Source of the DNA: Myxococcales bacterium
GTDB taxonomy: Bacteria > Myxococcota_A > Polyangia > Polyangiales > Polyangiaceae
Direction: 5' to 3'
DNA: 46,712 bases
NCBI GenBank assembly: GCA_016212965.1
Contig: JACRDA010000321.1
Coordinates: 1 to 46,712 of the forward strand
The notes under the pieces are model-generated. The model did not search any database and was not told the DNA's origin. It saw nothing but the letters and a program-made list of their open reading frames with translations. The position numbers and the translations under genes were made by a program. Of the stretch, positions 9,943-17,185 are shown one piece after another. Positions within the stretch are counted from its first letter, which is position 1. Each line of letters starts with the position of its first letter.

Positions 9943-11862
9943 TCAGGCGAGCAACCCCCGCGCCCGCAGCGCCGCCCGCGTCTCCGGGCGCTCGAGCTCC
10001 TCGAGGAAGGCCGCCACGGCGGGGCGGTGGCGGCGCGCGACGGGGACGAAAAAGTCGAAGCGCTCCTCGGTCAGGGGCAGAAAGCCGAGGCCGCGATCGC
10101 GGGCGACGATGTCGATGGCAATCCCGAAATCGGCGCGTCCCTGCGCGACCGCGGCCGCGACCGCGTGGTGCGAGGAGGCCTCGACGCCGTGGCCGGCCGG
10201 GCGCGCGTCGCCGAGCAGCCGGTCGTAGAGCGCGCGCGTGCCGCTGCCGCGATTGCGGTTGATCATCACGATGCCGGGCGCCCGGGCGGCCTCCCGGACG
10301 GCCTGCGTGGCGTCGCGCCCCTCGAAGCGCGCATCGCCGCGGCGGAACACGACCCCCTGCTGGCGCCCGTAGCCCGGCGCGAGCGTGAGCCCCTCGGTCA
10401 CGAAGGGCGCGTTGTAGCGCCCGGTCACGGGGTCGAAGAGGTGAGCCCCGGCGAGGTCGCACTCGCCGCGGCGCGCGGCAGCGAGGCCCGCCTCGCTGCC
10501 GACGGCGAGGACGCGCCCCGACAAACCGCGCTGGCGCAGGCGCGCGAGGAGCACGTCGACCCCCACGCAGTGGCTGCCGATGAGCGTGAGATCGACCTGG
10601 CGCGCGCGCTCGCCGGCCAGAGCGCGGACGTCGACGCGCTCGCCCGCGTCGAGCTGCTCCACGCGCTCGGGGATGACGAAGTAGCCGTCGGCGTGGCTCC
10701 AGGTCGTCACCGACCCCGAGCCCTTGCCGATCGGGTGGGCGACGAGCGCGCCCGCGTCGTCCTCGGTCAGGCGCACGAGCACATACTCGGTGCGGCCGCT
10801 GTCGGAGGAGATCCGATACGGCAGGCGCGCCGCGAGGCGCGTCGGCTCGTGCGTGGCGCGGCCCGCGAGGGCGCAGAGGACGGGCGCGACGAACTCGTGA
10901 AACGTGAAGATCGCCGAGGTCGGAAAGCCCGGCAGCACGACGACCGCCTTGCCCGCGGACACGGCGAGGCAGAGCGGCTTACCCGGCTTCAGGGCGACGC
11001 CGTGGGCGACGATCCCGGGCGGGTCGAGCGCCTCGGCGACGGCGTGCGCGTTGACGTCGAAGGGGCCCTTCGAGGTGCCGCCGGAGAGCAGCACCATGTC
11101 CGCGTCGGCGAGCGCGCGCCGGACGGCGTCGCGGACGAGCGCCGCGTCGTCCGGGACGATGCCGAGCGAAACGGGCTCGCCGCCCTGCTCGCGCACGGCG
11201 TCGGCGAGGATGCGGCCGTTGGAGTCGTGGACGCGCCCCGGAGCGAGCGGCGCCCCGGGCGCGACGATCTCGTCGCCCGTCGACAGGATGGCCACGCGCG
11301 GGCGGGCGAAGACGCGCACCTCCGCGAGGCCGATGGCGGCGAGGATGCCGGTCTCGCGCGAGGAGCAGAGCTCGCCGCCGCGCAGCACGACCTCGCCGCG
11401 CGCGATGTCGGTGCCGGCGTAGGTGATGGCGCGGCTCGGCGTCACGGCCTTCGTGACGACGACGTCGTCGCCGTCGAGCTGCGTGTGCTCGACCATGACG
11501 ACCGCGTCCGCGCCGCGCGGGACGACGCCGCCCGTGGGGATGGCCATGGCCGTGCCCGGCGCCACGGTCGCGGCCGGGATGGCGCCCACGGCGACCGCGT
11601 CGGCGAGCCGCCGCAGGCGCCGGGGGGTGTGCTCCGTGGCGCCGAAGGTGTCGGCGGCCGAGACCGCCCAGCCGTCGAAGTTCGAGCGATCGAAGCCCGG
11701 CACGTCGACCGGGCTCGCGACGTCCTCGGCGAGCACGCGACCGAGCGCCTGGTCGAGGGGCACCGCCTCGACGCGGCGCGGGCGGAGCTCGCCGAGCGCC
11801 GCCCGGAAGCGGCGCATCGCCTCGTCGCGCGAGAGCACCGTGAGGAACTGTTCCTGGCGCAT
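9943..11862 (-). CDS. moeA: Molybdopterin molybdenumtransferase MoeA fused to a substrate-binding-protein-like domain
   Basis: A 639-residue two-domain protein. Residues 1 to about 410 are MoeA, which inserts molybdate or tungstate into adenylated molybdopterin: DRSNFDGWAV near residue 60, SGGTSKGPFDVN in the MoCF-like domain, and PGFPTSA. Residues about 415-639 form a periplasmic-binding-protein-like domain ('LTLIGSHCVGVDVLL', 'MINRNRGSGTRALYD', 'DFGIAIDIVARDRGLGFLPLTEE') of the type seen fused to MoeA or in ModE/LysR-like regulators; it has no signal peptide and so acts in the cytoplasm, perhaps sensing or delivering the oxyanion (inference). The start overlaps the stop of the upstream moeA in TGATG, implying translational coupling. 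Location next to a tungsten-enzyme operon suggests a role in its cofactor. Confidence 0.9.
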   Translation of the reverse strand: MRQEQFLTVLSRDEAMRRFRAALGELRPRRVEAVPLDQALGRVLAEDVASPVDVPGFDRSNFDGWAVSAADTFGATEHTPRRLRRLADAVAVGAIPAATVAPGTAMAIPTGGVVPRGADAVVMVEHTQLDGDDVVVTKAVTPSRAITYAGTDIARGEVVLRGGELCSSRETGILAAIGLAEVRVFARPRVAILSTGDEIVAPGAPLAPGRVHDSNGRILADAVREQGGEPVSLGIVPDDAALVRDAVRRALADADMVLLSGGTSKGPFDVNAHAVAEALDPPGIVAHGVALKPGKPLCLAVSAGKAVVVLPGFPTSAIFTFHEFVAPVLCALAGRATHEPTRLAARLPYRISSDSGRTEYVLVRLTEDDAGALVAHPIGKGSGSVTTWSHADGYFVIPERVEQLDAGERVDVRALAGERARQVDLTLIGSHCVGVDVLLARLRQRGLSGRVLAVGSEAGLAAARRGECDLAGAHLFDPVTGRYNAPFVTEGLTLAPGYGRQQGVVFRRGDARFEGRDATQAVREAARAPGIVMINRNRGSGTRALYDRLLGDARPAGHGVEASSHHAVAAAVAQGRADFGIAIDIVARDRGLGFLPLTEERFDFFVPVARRHRPAVAAFLEELERPETRAALRARGLLA

Positions 11863-13103
11863 CAGTACATCACCACTTCCACCATCGCCCCCTCGCCGAG
11901 ACCCTCCTCCTGCTCGCCGACGATGACGACGCCGTCGGCGCGCGTGGTCGAGCTCAGGATCGAGGCGCCGCGCGTCATGATGGGCACGACCTCGTCGCCG
12001 TCGAGCGCCACCCTGACGTAGTCGGTGCGCCCGAGCTCCGAGCTGATCTTGTGGCGCAGGCGGGCGCGCCTGCGCGGGTGCGGCCAGGCGCGCGGCAGGC
12101 CGCCGAGCGCGCGGATCCCCGGGCCGGCGAAGAACTCGTAGGCGCAGAGGCAGGACACGGGGTTGCCCGGCAGGAGGAACGCGAGCTGCCGTCGGTCGCG
12201 GCCGAAGAAGCCGAACCCCGCGGGGCTCGCCGGCCGGAGCGCGACCCCGTGGACGGCCACCTCGCCGAGCTCGGCGAGCACGAGCGCCGCGTGGTCCTCG
12301 GGGCCGACCGAGGCGCCGCCGGAGACGAGCACGACCTCCTCCTCGGCCGCGGCGAGTGCGTCGCGCAGCAGCTCGTAGCCGTCGCGGAGGCGACTCGTCG
12401 CGACCGAGGCCGCGCCGTCGCGGCGGGCGAGGGCCTCGAGCATGAGGCTGTTGGCATCGACGACGAAGGGCCCGTCGGGCAGGCTGCCCGGCGGCAGGAG
12501 CTCGTCGCCGGTGACGACGAGGCGCACGCGCGGCTGCCGCACCGCGAGCACCTCCGGCACGCCCGTGGCAGCGAGCACACCGAGATCCTGGGGCCGCAGG
12601 CGGCGCCCGCGGACGACGATCCTGTCGCCGGCACTCACGTCCTCGCCGATCGCGCCGACGTTCTTGCCCGGCGCGACGGCCGCGAGCGCCCGGAGCACCC
12701 GCACGCCGTCGCGCTCGATCTCCTCGGCCTCCTCGGCGACGAGCACGGCGTCGGCGCCCGCGGGGACGGGCGCGCCCGTCGTGATGCGCACCGCTTCGCC
12801 GCGCCCGACGACGCCCGCGAAGGGCCGCCCCGGCAAGGCGTCGCCCACCACCCGGAGCTCGACGGGCGCGCTCGCCCCGGCGCCGAACGTGGCCTCGCCC
12901 GCGAGCGCGAAGCCGTCCATCGCGGAGCGGGCGAAGTGCGGCACGGCGGCGCGCGCGCACACGTCCTCGGCGGCCACGCGCCCCGCCGCCGCGGCGAGCG
13001 GCACGACCGCGGCTGCGAGCGGAACCACGCGAGCCTCGAGCACCGCGAGCGCCGCCTCGACGCTCTGGCGCTCGCGAAAGCCGCGCATCCGCACGTCTCT
13101 CAT
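11862..13103 (-). CDS. moeA: Molybdopterin molybdenumtransferase MoeA, second copy
   Basis: A 413-residue MoeA of normal length. Motifs include ARSAMDGFAL (about residue 62), TGAPVPAGADAV, SGGASVGPEDHA in the MoCF domain and PGNPVSCLCAYEFF. MoeA completes molybdenum or tungsten cofactor by metal insertion. Organisms with tungsten enzymes of the aldehyde oxidoreductase family often carry two MoeA paralogues, so this pair may divide tungsten and molybdenum work (inference from family knowledge). ATG 13103 is chosen; ATG 13088 is an alternative. A TATTAC hexamer at 13113-13118 on this strand lies nine bases upstream, in the position of a -10 box giving a very short leader. The gene is divergent from bamB with 318 bp between starts. 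Confidence 0.9.
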   Translation of the reverse strand: MRDVRMRGFRERQSVEAALAVLEARVVPLAAAVVPLAAAAGRVAAEDVCARAAVPHFARSAMDGFALAGEATFGAGASAPVELRVVGDALPGRPFAGVVGRGEAVRITTGAPVPAGADAVLVAEEAEEIERDGVRVLRALAAVAPGKNVGAIGEDVSAGDRIVVRGRRLRPQDLGVLAATGVPEVLAVRQPRVRLVVTGDELLPPGSLPDGPFVVDANSLMLEALARRDGAASVATSRLRDGYELLRDALAAAEEEVVLVSGGASVGPEDHAALVLAELGEVAVHGVALRPASPAGFGFFGRDRRQLAFLLPGNPVSCLCAYEFFAGPGIRALGGLPRAWPHPRRRARLRHKISSELGRTDYVRVALDGDEVVPIMTRGASILSSTTRADGVVIVGEQEEGLGEGAMVEVVMY

Positions 13104-13421
13104 CGCCCGAAGGTAATACAGATCCGCCGCGAGCTGCCGTCGGCCGACGATCACGCCCGAGGTCAAGGAGCTCCTTGACAGCGAGCGGTCAACGGAGCGA
13201 AAGTTTCTACGGGAACGCTTGCACGGGTGCGGAATGCCACCTGACGCGAGCCTACAGATTTGCCGGTCGATCCGTGACCGCGCGGTGCGAGCACCCCTCG
13301 ACGGTGCGCGTGACGCGCGAGCCCGAGGACGTGGCGGCGCCTTGACGCGTCGCGTCGCGAGCGACGCCCGGGGCTGCCCCACCGGAACCGCCGGGCCCGC
13401 GGGCGCCGACCGAGGGCGGCC
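13104..13421. promoter_or_regulatory. Divergent moeA / bam intergenic region
   Basis: The 318-bp gap without a credible gene separates the moeA pair from bamB and must hold both promoters. On the reverse strand TATTAC (13113-13118) is a -10 candidate for moeA. On the forward strand TTGACA at 13175-13180 looks like a -35 box but no good -10 lies 16-18 bp further on. The region contains the palindromic element at 13162-13192 and another TTGAC at 13342-13346. GAGGG about ten bases before ATG 13422 can serve as ribosome binding site. Confidence 0.6.
13162..13192. promoter_or_regulatory. Operator-like palindrome with a third half-site
   Basis: GTCAAGGAGCTCCTTGAC (13162-13179) is a perfect 9+9 palindrome. 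A further GTCAA at 13188-13192 makes a second inverted repeat with the TTGAC at 13175-13179, so three half-sites are spaced with exactly eight bases between neighbours. This is the form of a binding site for a dimeric helix-turn-helix regulator, placed 230-260 bp before bamB and 60-90 bp before moeA. The regulator is not in the window. Confidence 0.55.
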
Positions 13422-15443
13422 ATGAGATACGCCGAGACGGGCTTCAACCTGGAGGTCGATCTCACGCGCGGCAACATCGAGCGCGTCGCCACCGACCCCC
13501 GCGACACCGCGCACTACCTCGGCGGGCTCGGGACCAATGCCCGGCTCATGTGGGACCGCGTGCCACCCGAGGTCGGGCCGTTCTCGCCGGAGAACCTGCT
13601 CGTGTTCGGCACCGGCCTGCTCGCCGGCACGCCGGCGCCCGGCAGCAACCGCACCATCGTGTCCTCGATCTCGCCCCAGACGCGCCTCTTCGCGTTCTCG
13701 ATGATGGGCGGGTTCTGGGGACCGGAGCTGAAGCACGCCGGCTACGACAAGGTCGTCCTGCGCGGCAAATCGCCCCGGCTCGTCTACCTCTGGATCCACG
13801 ACGACAAGGTCGAGCTGCGCGAGGCCGAGCACTTCCGCGGGCTCGGCACGCTCGAGACCGCCGAGCTCATCCGCCAGGAGCTCGGCCAGCCGCTGGCGCA
13901 GGTCGCCTCCATCGGGCTCGCCGGCGAGAACCGCGTCTTCTTCGCCTCCATCGAGCAGGGCCGCTCGAGCGCCAGCCGCCAGGGCCTCGGCGCCATCATG
14001 GGCGACAAGAACCTGAAGGCCATCGCCGTGCGCGGGACGAAGGACCTCTACATCGCCCGACCGGCCGAGTTCATGGCGCACTGCAACGCGGCCCTCGCGT
14101 ACATCGAGCACCGCGAGAAGAACCCGATCACCAACGTCATGCCCATCATGGCGGGCCTCGGCTCGCCGCAGGAGATGCGCGTCCACGACGAGCAGTGGCA
14201 CACGGAGAACTTCGTCTGGGGCAATGCCCGCCACCGCCGCAAGGGCTTCTGGACCCAGGACATCGCGGCGCAGTGGACCGACACGATGGAGAAGATGCGG
14301 ACGCGCCTGCTCAGCTGTCACAACTGTCCCCTCAAGTGCGGCGCCGCGATCTCGGTCGACACGCGGATCTGCTCGTACATGATGAAATGCTTCTCCAAGC
14401 TCACCTACACGATGGGCGCGATGAGCGATCTCGAGTTCGGCCTCAAAATCGCCCAGAAGGCGACGGAGCACGGGGTCGACGCCTTTTCGGCGCCGCAGAC
14501 GATGGCTTTCGCGATCGAGCTCCACGAGGCTGGCATCCTGACCGACGCGGACATGGCCGGGTGGCCGCCCGACCCCGAGGGGCGGTTCTACTGGTTGCTC
14601 GACCACATCGTGCGCCGCGAGGGGATCGGCGACGTGCTCGCCGACGGCACCCACTGGGCGGCCGAGCGCATCGGCAAGGGCGCCATGGCCTACGCCCACA
14701 ACAACATCAAGAAGCACGAGCAGCTGCCGCTCAAGCTCGGGATGCTCAACCCCATCTACTTCTTGATGTACTCGACGGGCGAGAAGATCAACATCACCCA
14801 GATCGAGGGCAACTTTCCCCAGCAGCCCTTCGAGACGCGCGCCGAGCGCGAGGCGTTCGTGAAGGACTGGGAGCACGTCCCCGACGAGCGCTTCAAGCAA
14901 TGGTTCGTCGAGTGGGAGCAGCGCGGCGAAAAATCGATTCCGAACTACCCGCCCGTCGATGCGACCTGCGAGATCGTGCACTGGCAGGAGATGCTCCATT
15001 ACATCGACGACAGCGTCGGCCTCTGCGCCGGCCTCTCCTCGTTCCCGTACAAGCCGCCGTACCACCTGCACAACCTGCCCTCGATCATCTCGACCGGCGC
15101 CGGGCTCGAGCTCGACGAGGAGGGGCTGAAGCACGTGATCCGGCGCATCCGCACGCTGGTCCGGGCCACCAACATCCGCCGCGGCATGCGCCGGAAGGAC
15201 GACAAGCCGCCCGATGATCACTGGAAGAAGCGCTTCCCCGAGCTCGAGGCGAAGCTGCTCGACCGCTACTACGCCTTCAAGGGCTGGAACGCCGACGGCA
15301 TTCCGACCCGCGCCACCCTGCACGAGCTCGGCCTCGACTTCGTCGCCGAGGAGCTCACCGTGCGGGGGATCCTGAAGGACGGGGACGAGGCCGCGAGCGC
15401 CCCCGCCGCGAGCGCTGCGGCGACGGCGAGGAGCGCCCCGTGA
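13422..15443 (+). CDS. bamB: Class II benzoyl-CoA reductase catalytic subunit, tungsten AOR family (BamB)
   Basis: A 673-residue member of the aldehyde ferredoxin oxidoreductase family, here assigned as BamB, the subunit that carries the tungsten bis-pterin cofactor and one [4Fe-4S] cluster and reduces benzoyl-CoA to a cyclohexadienoyl-CoA. The AOR signature starts 'YLGGLGTNARL'; pterin-binding phrases include 'SIGLAGENRVFFASI' and 'SSASRQGLGAIMGDKNLKAI'. Cluster cysteines are C299, C302 and C306 (CHNCPLKCG), followed by C317 and C323, one of which may be the metal or cluster ligand. An acidic/His group (E251, H255, E257, H260) lies in 'EMRVHDEQWHTENF'. The assignment to BamB rather than another AOR rests mainly on the seven following genes, which match bamC-bamI in order and size. 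The stop overlaps bamC by four bases. Confidence 0.85.
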   Translation: MRYAETGFNLEVDLTRGNIERVATDPRDTAHYLGGLGTNARLMWDRVPPEVGPFSPENLLVFGTGLLAGTPAPGSNRTIVSSISPQTRLFAFSMMGGFWGPELKHAGYDKVVLRGKSPRLVYLWIHDDKVELREAEHFRGLGTLETAELIRQELGQPLAQVASIGLAGENRVFFASIEQGRSSASRQGLGAIMGDKNLKAIAVRGTKDLYIARPAEFMAHCNAALAYIEHREKNPITNVMPIMAGLGSPQEMRVHDEQWHTENFVWGNARHRRKGFWTQDIAAQWTDTMEKMRTRLLSCHNCPLKCGAAISVDTRICSYMMKCFSKLTYTMGAMSDLEFGLKIAQKATEHGVDAFSAPQTMAFAIELHEAGILTDADMAGWPPDPEGRFYWLLDHIVRREGIGDVLADGTHWAAERIGKGAMAYAHNNIKKHEQLPLKLGMLNPIYFLMYSTGEKINITQIEGNFPQQPFETRAEREAFVKDWEHVPDERFKQWFVEWEQRGEKSIPNYPPVDATCEIVHWQEMLHYIDDSVGLCAGLSSFPYKPPYHLHNLPSIISTGAGLELDEEGLKHVIRRIRTLVRATNIRRGMRRKDDKPPDDHWKKRFPELEAKLLDRYYAFKGWNADGIPTRATLHELGLDFVAEELTVRGILKDGDEAASAPAASAAATARSAP

Positions 15444-15991
15444 GACGCGCGGACGGCAAGACGGTCAAGACGATCAAGATCGACGTCGCCAAGTGCAATG
15501 GCTGCCGGGCCTGCGAGGTGATCTGCGCCGCCTTTCACGCCAAGCCGCAGTACAGCAGCACCAACCCCGCGCGCTCGCGCATCCGGGTCATCCGCGACCA
15601 GGTCGCGGACCTCTACCTGCCCGTGTACGCCGGGGAGTACACCGCCGCCGAGTGTGCCGGGCGCGACAAGTACGTCATCGACGGGCGGGAGTACGAGGAG
15701 TGCGCCTTCTGCCGGGCCTCGTGTCCGTCGCGCGACGTGTTCAAGGAGCCCGACTCGGACCTGCCGCTCAAGTGCGACATGTGCGAGTCCGACCCGACGC
15801 TCGCCGAGCCGCTGTGCGTGAAGTGGTGCCTGGCCGACGCGCTCGTGTTCGAGGAGCGCGAGGTGGAGGTCGACAAGGCCGCCGCCATCGACGACGTCGA
15901 CCTCGGGCTCCGCGCGCTCGCGCACGTGCACGGCTGGCAGAAGGTCAAGGACGCGCTCCGCCGGCTCGGCGGCGCGGGGAACGAGGGCTAG
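15440..15991 (+). CDS. bamC: Benzoyl-CoA reductase Fe-S electron-transfer subunit (BamC)
   Basis: A 183-residue ferredoxin-like protein of the HybA/DMSO-reductase-B type, the tight partner of BamB that passes electrons to its cluster. Cysteine groups are KCNGCRACEVIC (C19, C22, C25, C29), CAFCRASCPS, and CDMCESDPTLAEPLCVKWC; together they can hold three [4Fe-4S] clusters. There is no signal peptide, so it is cytoplasmic. Start GTG 15440 overlaps the bamB stop in GTGA, implying coupled translation. It is separated from bamD by three bases. The size (about 20 kDa) fits known BamC proteins. Confidence 0.85.
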   Translation: MRRADGKTVKTIKIDVAKCNGCRACEVICAAFHAKPQYSSTNPARSRIRVIRDQVADLYLPVYAGEYTAAECAGRDKYVIDGREYEECAFCRASCPSRDVFKEPDSDLPLKCDMCESDPTLAEPLCVKWCLADALVFEEREVEVDKAAAIDDVDLGLRALAHVHGWQKVKDALRRLGGAGNEG

Positions 15992-15994
15992 GCG

Positions 15995-17185
15995 ATGACG
16001 TCGAACGCCGGCGAGACGCTCGACGCAGCGACCCCGTTCCCCGAGATCATCGAGGCGGTGAAGAAGGCCGGCGGCCAGGCCAACCGGTTCTGCTTTCAAT
16101 GCGGCAAGTGCGACGTCGTGTGCCCCTGGAACCGGGTGCGCAACTTCAGCATCCGCCGCGTCGTGCGCGAGGCGAGCCTCGGCCTGTCGGAGATCGAGCT
16201 CGACGAAGTCTGGCGTTGCACGACCTGCGGCACCTGCCCCTCCACCTGCCCGCGCGGCGTCGGGCAGATCGAGGTGGGGGTCGCCATCCGGCGCATCGCC
16301 ACGAGCTACGACGTGTTCCCCGGGGCGGCGCGGAGCGTCCCCGCCGTCGGTGCGAACCTGGCGCTCGAGGGCAATCCCCTCGGCCAGCCGCGCGGAGAGC
16401 GCGACGCCTGGGCCAAGGGGCTCGGCGTGAAGCCCTTCGCCGAGGGCATGGAGCTACTCTACTTCGTCGGCTGCTACGGCAGCTACGACCCGCGGATGCA
16501 GAAGGTGGCCGTCGCGACCGTGAAGATCCTGCAACGCGCCGGCGTCGACTTCGGCATCCTCGGCAGCGACGAGAGCTGCTGCGGCGAGAGCATTCGCAAG
16601 ACCGGCCACGAGGCGGTCTTCCGCACGCTGGCGAAGCACAACATCAAGGCGTTCGTCGACCGCGGGGTCAAGCGCATCCTCGTCTCGTCACCGCACTGCT
16701 ACCACGCGTTCAAGAACGAGTACCCCGAGCTCATGGTGCACTTCGAGGTCGTCCACGTCGCCGAGCTCCTCGCGGAGCTCGTCGCGACCGGGCGCCTCGC
16801 GCTCCGCCGCGCGCCGCCGCAGAAGGTCACCTACCACGACCCCTGTTACCTCGGGCGCCACAACGGCATCTACGACCAGCCGCGCCGCGTCCTCGGCACG
16901 ATACCGGGCCTGGCGCTCGTGGAGATGCCCGACCATCACGCGGGGAGCCTGTGCTGCGGCGGCGGCGGGCGCATCTGGATGGACACGCCGAAGGGCGAGC
17001 GCTTCGCCGATCTGCGGCTGGCCCAGGCAAGGGCGGTCGGCGCCGACGTGCTCGTCACGTCCTGCCCCTATTGCATCAGCAACTTCGAGGAGAGCCGGCT
17101 CGGCCTCGAGGAGGGCGACGCTCCCGAGGTCAAGGACCTCACGGAGCTCGTCGCCGCCGCGCTCGACGAGGCGGAGGCGCCATGA
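15995..17185 (+). CDS. bamD: HdrD/HdrBC-like CCG-domain Fe-S subunit (BamD)
   Basis: A 396-residue protein with the layout of heterodisulfide reductase HdrD. Two [4Fe-4S] motifs come first: CFQCGKCDVVCP near residue 32 and CTTCGTCPSTCP near residue 72. Two CCG (cysteine-rich) domains follow, with 'GCYGSYDPRM' and SDESCCGESIRKTG, then 'DPCYLGRHNGIYD' and GSLCCGGGGRIWMD, closing with TSCPYCISNFEES. In methanogen Hdr these domains hold unusual [4Fe-4S] clusters; in the Bam complex the protein is thought to link the electron-bifurcating module to BamBC. ATG 15995 follows the bamC stop by three bases, and the stop overlaps bamE's ATG. Confidence 0.85.
   Translation: MTSNAGETLDAATPFPEIIEAVKKAGGQANRFCFQCGKCDVVCPWNRVRNFSIRRVVREASLGLSEIELDEVWRCTTCGTCPSTCPRGVGQIEVGVAIRRIATSYDVFPGAARSVPAVGANLALEGNPLGQPRGERDAWAKGLGVKPFAEGMELLYFVGCYGSYDPRMQKVAVATVKILQRAGVDFGILGSDESCCGESIRKTGHEAVFRTLAKHNIKAFVDRGVKRILVSSPHCYHAFKNEYPELMVHFEVVHVAELLAELVATGRLALRRAPPQKVTYHDPCYLGRHNGIYDQPRRVLGTIPGLALVEMPDHHAGSLCCGGGGRIWMDTPKGERFADLRLAQARAVGADVLVTSCPYCISNFEESRLGLEEGDAPEVKDLTELVAAALDEAEAP

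Noticed and set aside
13322..13350. Sigma-54 promoter (GG-N10-GC) upstream of bamB
   Set aside because: GTGGCGGCGCCTTGAC looks similar but the GC doublet is not at the required spacing.
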